Source: Sulfurovum sp. (GTDB lineage: Bacteria; Campylobacterota; Campylobacteria; Campylobacterales; Sulfurovaceae). Taken from it: 15,640 nucleotides of DNA. Every line of letters begins with the position of its first letter. Position 1 is the stretch's first letter. Position numbers and translations under genes: made by a program. The notes under the pieces were generated by a model. That model did not search any database. It was not told the origin of the DNA and was given only the letters and a program-made list of their open reading frames with translations. The stretch is from assembly GCA_015490315.1 (NCBI GenBank), contig WFYB01000201.1, positions 1 through 15,640 on the forward strand. Reading direction: 5' to 3'. This document shows positions 11,877 through 15,640 of this stretch, piece by piece.

Positions 11877-12229
11877 CAGCCCTGCTCCCTGTTGTGATGT
11901 CCAAGTGTACAATGGGTTTTGGCATTCTCAAGGGTGATACACTCAAGTCCATCAGGCGTGATACGGTTCCACTTCTGCGCCTCTTTGACCAAAAAGACTT
12001 CGATCCCCAGCTCGTTGAGCTTCAGAAAGGTCTTGTATCCCATCTCTTTGACATAGAGTGTATCAACACACAGCGTCTTAAAATAGTCGAAAAACTCGGG
12101 GGATTTAGAGCGTTTATGCGGGTTTTCCTGCACAATGATCTGCACTTCATCCAAAAAAGCAAACATCGGTGCCTTTCGGAAACGCGCCGCGATCGTTTTG
12201 CGATCCTCTTCTACCGGGATGAGCGTCAT
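11876..12229 (-). CDS. NifX/NifB-like (dinitrogenase cofactor-binding domain) protein
   Basis: A 117-aa protein that fits the NifX/NifB C-terminal domain family: MTLIPVEEDRKTIAARFRKAP at the start, a YFKTLCVDTLYVKEMGYKTF centre with C54, and LGIEVFLV. The tail adds C97, C107 and the HH pair in CTLGHHN. Family members carry iron-molybdenum cofactor precursors, but small stand-alone forms are widespread in bacteria without nitrogenase and are uncharacterised. No nif gene is here, so a nitrogen-fixation role should not be assumed; metal-cluster binding is a fair inference. The ATG directly abuts the lepA stop (TAGATG), and the gene stop overlaps the CopD-like start. Confidence 0.8.
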   Translation of the reverse strand: MTLIPVEEDRKTIAARFRKAPMFAFLDEVQIIVQENPHKRSKSPEFFDYFKTLCVDTLYVKEMGYKTFLKLNELGIEVFLVKEAQKWNRITPDGLECITLENAKTHCTLGHHNREQG

Positions 12230-14041
12230 CTAACTGTCCAGCTTCAAGACTGCCATGAAGGCTTCCTGCGGTACCTGCACCTTGCCGATAGACTTCATAC
12301 GTTTCTTCCCGGCTTTCTGCTTCTCGAGAAGCTTACGCTTACGGGTGATATCCCCGCCGTAACACTTCGCCGTTACGTTCTTGCCCATAGATTTGACGTT
12401 GGATCGGGCGATGATGTTGTTGCCGATACTCGCCTGGATTGCGACTTCAAAGAGCTGTCTTGGGATCAGCTCTTTGAGCTGATTGACAAAGGCAAGTCCA
12501 CGTGTACGTGCTTTGTCCTCCGGAACGATGATCGAGAGTGAATCGACGATCTCCCCTGCGACCCTGATGTCAAGCTTGACAAGATTGCCCGGTCTGAAAC
12601 CGACCGGTTCATAGTCGAAACTCGCATACCCTTTGGTGATCGACTTGAGCTTGTCATAGAAGTCCATGACGATCTCGTTCATCGGGATGTCATACTCCAT
12701 CAAAACACGTGTCTCATTGAGGTAGTCCATCTTCACCTGTATACCACGTCTGTCATTGAGCAGCTTGATCAGATTGCCTACATACTCCTGCGGTGTGAGG
12801 ATCGTCGCTTTGACATAAGGCTCATAGATCGTATCGATCTTCTGCGGCTCAGGGAGTTCGGAGGGATTTTGGATCTCTATCTCCTCTCCGTCTGTCTTTT
12901 TGACACGATAGACCACCGTCGGTGCCGTAGCGATCAGGTCGAGGTCAAACTCACGCTCTAAACGCTCCTTGACCACCTCCATATGCAGCATCCCCAAAAA
13001 GCCTGTCCTAAACCCGGAGCCAAGCGCCATCGAGCTCTCCGGCTCAAAACTGAGCGATGAGTCATTGAGCTTGAGTTTGTTGAGTGCGTCACGCAGATCC
13101 TCAAACTTGTCTGTCTCGATCGGATAGAGTCCCGCAAAGACGAAAGGCTTGGCAGGCTCGAAACCGCCGATAGCTTCCGGGGTGGGATTTTTGGCATCGG
13201 TGATGGTATCTCCTACCTGCAGCGCCTCAACAGTCTTGAGACCCGTGACCACGATCCCCACTTCGCCTGTACCGATCACATCAGTTTTGATCGGCTTGAT
13301 CGGGTTGGGGTACATCAGATCAAGTACCTGATGCTCCTCTTTGGTTCCCATGATCTTGATCTTCTGTCCCTTCTCTATCTTCCCTTCAAAGACACGCACC
13401 AGCGCCAGTGCCCCCAGATAGTTGTCAAACCAGCTGTCATAGATCAGTGCCTTGGTCGGTGCCGCTTCATCTCCCTGTGGGGCAGGTATCTTCTCGACGA
13501 TCATATCGATCAGCTCTTTGACCCCCTGCCCTGTCTTGGCGGAGACCAGTGCGTGTTCAGTCGCATCGATACCGATAGCCTCTTCTAGTTCCGTCAGTAC
13601 CCTGTCCGGATCGGCAGCGGGGAGGTCTATCTTGTTGACCACGGGGATGAGCTCGAGGTCATTCTCTATGGCGATATAGACATTGGCGATGGTCTGCGCC
13701 TCGACACCCTGTGCCGCATCGACGATGAGCAGTGCACCTTCACATGAGGCCAGAGATCGGCTCACCTCGTAGGAGAAGTCGACGTGACCCGGAGTGTCGA
13801 TCAGGTTGAGGATATAGTGCTCACCGTCTTTGACATAATCCAAACGTACCGACTGCGCTTTGATCGTGATACCACGCTCTTTTTCGATATCCATCGTATC
13901 CATCACCTGTGCAGACATCTGACGGTCACTCACCGCCCCGCACTCCTGGATGATACGGTCAGCCAGTGTAGACTTGCCATGGTCAATGTGGGCAATGATA
14001 GAAAAGTTACGGATATTCTTCTGCGGTACTTTCTTAGTCAC
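12230..14041 (-). CDS. lepA: Elongation factor 4 (LepA), ribosomal GTPase
   Basis: A 603-aa translational GTPase of full family length. Motifs: P-loop AHIDHGKST (17-25), switch I ERGITIKAQS (55-64), DTPGH (82-86), NKIDLP (136-141), EF-G-like middle domains, and the LepA-specific C-terminal part with NIIARSNVKSMGKNVTAKCYGGD and basic TRKRKLLEKQKAGKKRMK near the end. EF4 acts on stalled or mistranslocated ribosomes at the membrane or in the cytoplasm. The start is GTG at 14041 with AAGGAA five bases upstream. The NifX-like gene follows with no gap. The sequence resembles Campylobacterota LepA, which supports the taxonomic guess. Confidence 0.97.
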   Translation of the reverse strand: MTKKVPQKNIRNFSIIAHIDHGKSTLADRIIQECGAVSDRQMSAQVMDTMDIEKERGITIKAQSVRLDYVKDGEHYILNLIDTPGHVDFSYEVSRSLASCEGALLIVDAAQGVEAQTIANVYIAIENDLELIPVVNKIDLPAADPDRVLTELEEAIGIDATEHALVSAKTGQGVKELIDMIVEKIPAPQGDEAAPTKALIYDSWFDNYLGALALVRVFEGKIEKGQKIKIMGTKEEHQVLDLMYPNPIKPIKTDVIGTGEVGIVVTGLKTVEALQVGDTITDAKNPTPEAIGGFEPAKPFVFAGLYPIETDKFEDLRDALNKLKLNDSSLSFEPESSMALGSGFRTGFLGMLHMEVVKERLEREFDLDLIATAPTVVYRVKKTDGEEIEIQNPSELPEPQKIDTIYEPYVKATILTPQEYVGNLIKLLNDRRGIQVKMDYLNETRVLMEYDIPMNEIVMDFYDKLKSITKGYASFDYEPVGFRPGNLVKLDIRVAGEIVDSLSIIVPEDKARTRGLAFVNQLKELIPRQLFEVAIQASIGNNIIARSNVKSMGKNVTAKCYGGDITRKRKLLEKQKAGKKRMKSIGKVQVPQEAFMAVLKLDS

Positions 14042-14068
14042 TCGTTTCCTTCTAAATTATACTTCTAC

Positions 14069-14086
14069 AATATCGCATGCGATATT
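14069..14086. promoter_or_regulatory. Perfect 18-base palindrome upstream of lepA
   Basis: AATATCGCATGCGATATT reads the same on both strands. A TATAAT on the minus strand (14061-14056) would place the -35 inside the palindrome, suggesting an operator. However, the resulting start would fall within the lepA ribosome-binding site, so a role as a transcript hairpin is equally possible. Confidence 0.4.
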
Positions 14087-14092
14087 TTCCTC

Positions 14093-14120
14093 TTAATCCT
14101 TAGCCCTTAAGCCTTAAACC
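14093..14120. repeat. Degenerate tandem heptamer array after prs
   Basis: Four seven-base units, TTAATCC, TTAGCCC, TTAAGCC and TTAAACC, end to end, four bases beyond the prs stop. It has the same unit length and the same position (3' end of a minus-strand gene) as the arrays at 6357 and 9184, but a different sequence. Confidence 0.65.
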
Positions 14121-14124
14121 TATT

Positions 14125-15060
14125 TTAGTTTGTTTCGAAGAGAGAGTTGACACTCTCGTTGTTGTGTACTCTTCGGATCACCTCTCCAAGCATCGAGGCA
14201 GTCGAGAGCATCTTAATTTTATCGGAGTGCTTTTTCATTGGGATAGTGTTGGCAACGACCAGTTCATCCAGATCACCCTCTTCGATACGCTCATACGCCG
14301 GTCCAGAGAGTACCGGGTGTGTACAGCACGCCATCACCGAAGTGGCACCGAGTTTTTTGAGTGCGGAGGCGGCCTTGACCATCGTACCGGCGGTATCGAT
14401 CATATCATCTATAAGGATCACATCTTTGCCTTCGACATCCCCGATGATATTCATCACTTCAGATTCGTTGGCGCGCTCACGACGCTTGTCGACGATCACC
14501 ATATCCAGTCCCAGTCTGTTGGCAAAATAGCGCGCACGCGCCACCCCGCCGATATCCGGAGAGGCGATGATGGGATTGGCAAAATTTTTGGCTTTGATAT
14601 AATCCATAAAGAGGATCGCCCCATAGAGGTTATCGACAGGGATATCGAAGAAGCCCTGTATCTGAGAGGCATGCAGATCTACTGTCACCATACGGGTAAT
14701 CCCCGCTGTCTCCATGAGGTTGGCGACCAGTTTGGCAGAGATAGGTACTCTCGGTGCTGCTTTTCTATCCTGTCTGGCATATCCGTAGTAGGGAACTACT
14801 GCCGTGATCGACTTGGCAGAGGAGCGCTTGAGCGCATCGGTCATGATGAGCAGTTCCATCAGGTTAGCATTGGCAGGAGCAGAGGTAGGCTGGATGATGA
14901 AGACATCTTTCCCTCGCACCGACTCGGCGATCTGTACTGAGATCTCACCGTCACTGAAACGCTTGATCTCAGCCTTGGAGAGAGGCATCTCGAGATAGTT
15001 GGCGATCTCCTGGGAGAGCTCGGGGTTTGAAGTGCCTGAAAATATCATATATCCGCTCAT
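14125..15060 (-). CDS. prs: Ribose-phosphate pyrophosphokinase (PRPP synthase)
   Basis: A 311-aa class I PRPP synthase, which makes PRPP from ribose 5-phosphate and ATP for nucleotide, histidine and tryptophan synthesis. Motifs: RFSDGEISVQI (34-44), QPTSAPANANLMELLIM (57-73), PYYGYARQDRKAAPR (90-104), VDLHA with H130, DKRRERANES (191-200) with the flexible-loop Lys, and the PRPP-binding loop VILIDDMIDTAGTM (214-227). Length is normal. Start ATG with AAAGG upstream. A TAAAAT about 30 bases upstream could be its -10. lepA follows on the same strand after 83 bases that hold a heptamer array and a palindrome. Confidence 0.97.
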   Translation of the reverse strand: MSGYMIFSGTSNPELSQEIANYLEMPLSKAEIKRFSDGEISVQIAESVRGKDVFIIQPTSAPANANLMELLIMTDALKRSSAKSITAVVPYYGYARQDRKAAPRVPISAKLVANLMETAGITRMVTVDLHASQIQGFFDIPVDNLYGAILFMDYIKAKNFANPIIASPDIGGVARARYFANRLGLDMVIVDKRRERANESEVMNIIGDVEGKDVILIDDMIDTAGTMVKAASALKKLGATSVMACCTHPVLSGPAYERIEEGDLDELVVANTIPMKKHSDKIKMLSTASMLGEVIRRVHNNESVNSLFETN

Positions 15061-15176
15061 ATCATAGCCTTTGGTGGGATTTTAATTACGCGTATTTTAC
15101 TCCAATCTTGATAAAAAGGGGATTTAAAGCAAGGCGGTATTACACTTATGCAAACATTTTGCACGCTTGGATTTCA

Positions 15177-15640
15177 ATGATACGACAATTTTTCAGAAAG
15201 ATCGCCACACATAAAGACCGCTTTGACCATATTTTGGACAAATACAAGCTGCCCCGCGCCTACTTCAACTTCAACCGTAAGATGGTCACACGCGGTGTGC
15301 TTGTAGGGCTTTTCTGGGGGTTTATCCCGATGCCGATGCAGATGGCGGGCGTGATGCTCACCACACCCTTTTTTCGCTTCAACGTCCCCATCGCGCTTGC
15401 GACAGTCTGGCTCTCCAACCCTATCACTTATCCACCGCTGTGGTATCTCGAGTATGCCACAGGCAATCTCCTCCTCGGACGCGAAGGACTTGACAATATC
15501 GAACTGACAATGGAGTGGTTCCAAAACCACTGGGACGACATCGTCCTGCCCCTCTACGTCGGCACCGCCTTCTACTCCACCATCGTCGCCTACCTCATCT
15601 ACCTGCTGCTCAACTGGCTCTGGAAACGCTCCGCGATCCA
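15177..15640 (+). CDS. DUF2062 family membrane protein (3' end outside window)
   Basis: The frame is open from ATG 15177 to the window end, 154 codons, so the C-terminus is missing. It begins MIRQFFRKIATHKDRF and contains the DUF2062 core: RGVLVGLFWGFIPMPMQM (39-56), FNVPIALATVWLSNPITYPP (68-87) and then a YATGNLLLG segment. A further hydrophobic helix lies at about 126-147. The function is unknown; members are inner-membrane proteins of about 150-200 aa, so little is probably missing. The ribosome-binding site is weak (TTGGAT). An in-frame TTG at 15159 is a less likely start. It diverges from prs, with 116 bases between that include a small GCAAA/TTTGC hairpin at 15150-15162. Confidence 0.85.
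   Translation, partial: MIRQFFRKIATHKDRFDHILDKYKLPRAYFNFNRKMVTRGVLVGLFWGFIPMPMQMAGVMLTTPFFRFNVPIALATVWLSNPITYPPLWYLEYATGNLLLGREGLDNIELTMEWFQNHWDDIVLPLYVGTAFYSTIVAYLIYLLLNWLWKRSAI

Noticed and set aside
11876..12229. Nitrogen fixation gene
   Set aside because: The NifX/NifB-like domain is common in bacteria without nitrogenase and no other nif gene is present.
14164..14940. Long open frame (258 codons) on the plus strand
   Set aside because: Entirely antisense to prs, whose motifs are all intact; His/Arg-rich composition typical of a shadow frame.
15174..15530. 118-codon open frame on the minus strand
   Set aside because: Antisense to the DUF2062 gene, which shows the family core on the plus strand.

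Overview
The window looks like chromosomal DNA from a member of the Campylobacterota, closest in style to Sulfurovum or Sulfurimonas. The reasons are the LepA sequence, the very tight gene packing, and small dispersed hairpin repeats in the few gaps. This placement is inferred from protein resemblance and recall; no search was run. I see no rRNA, tRNA, CRISPR array or insertion sequence.

Left edge (1-1850): a strong hairpin repeat, a tiny lipoprotein gene coupled to an SMR drug exporter, and then an AT-rich islet. The islet holds a RelE/ParE-type toxin-antitoxin pair with a clear sigma70-type promoter, flanked by two copies of one repeat, followed by an orphan 134-aa protein.

Arsenic region (1933-5252): a CopZ-like Fe-S/Zn metallochaperone gene diverges from arsR, a thioredoxin-type arsC, an unrecognised 87-aa Cys-containing gene, arsB and a 74-aa membrane protein. 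ArsR is the likely sensor. A palindrome covering the -35 of a good promoter in front of arsC is the likely operator. ArsC reduces arsenate and ArsB exports arsenite.

Middle (5249-9117): on the minus strand, comF, then a 490-aa protein with a possible BRCT-like N-terminus and about ten LRV-type helical repeats, then an orphan MoxR AAA+ ATPase without a VWA partner. A symmetric divergent promoter separates comF from a YbhB/PEBP gene. A DUF2905 membrane protein gene follows.

Right (9209-15640): a Sir2 deacylase, a VapBC toxin-antitoxin pair, ywbE-yaiI on the plus strand, then a minus-strand block prs, lepA, a NifX/NifB-like small protein and a CopD-like membrane protein. A DUF2062 gene runs off the end.

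Recurring non-coding themes: three tandem heptanucleotide arrays lie at the 3' ends of minus-strand genes, and one of them encodes the Sir2 C-terminus. Three convergent gene pairs overlap by exactly one TTAR tetranucleotide. Several dispersed hairpin repeats occur. The best candidates for something undescribed are the MoxR plus BRCT/LRV pair and the duplicated 87-aa Cys protein of the ars operon.
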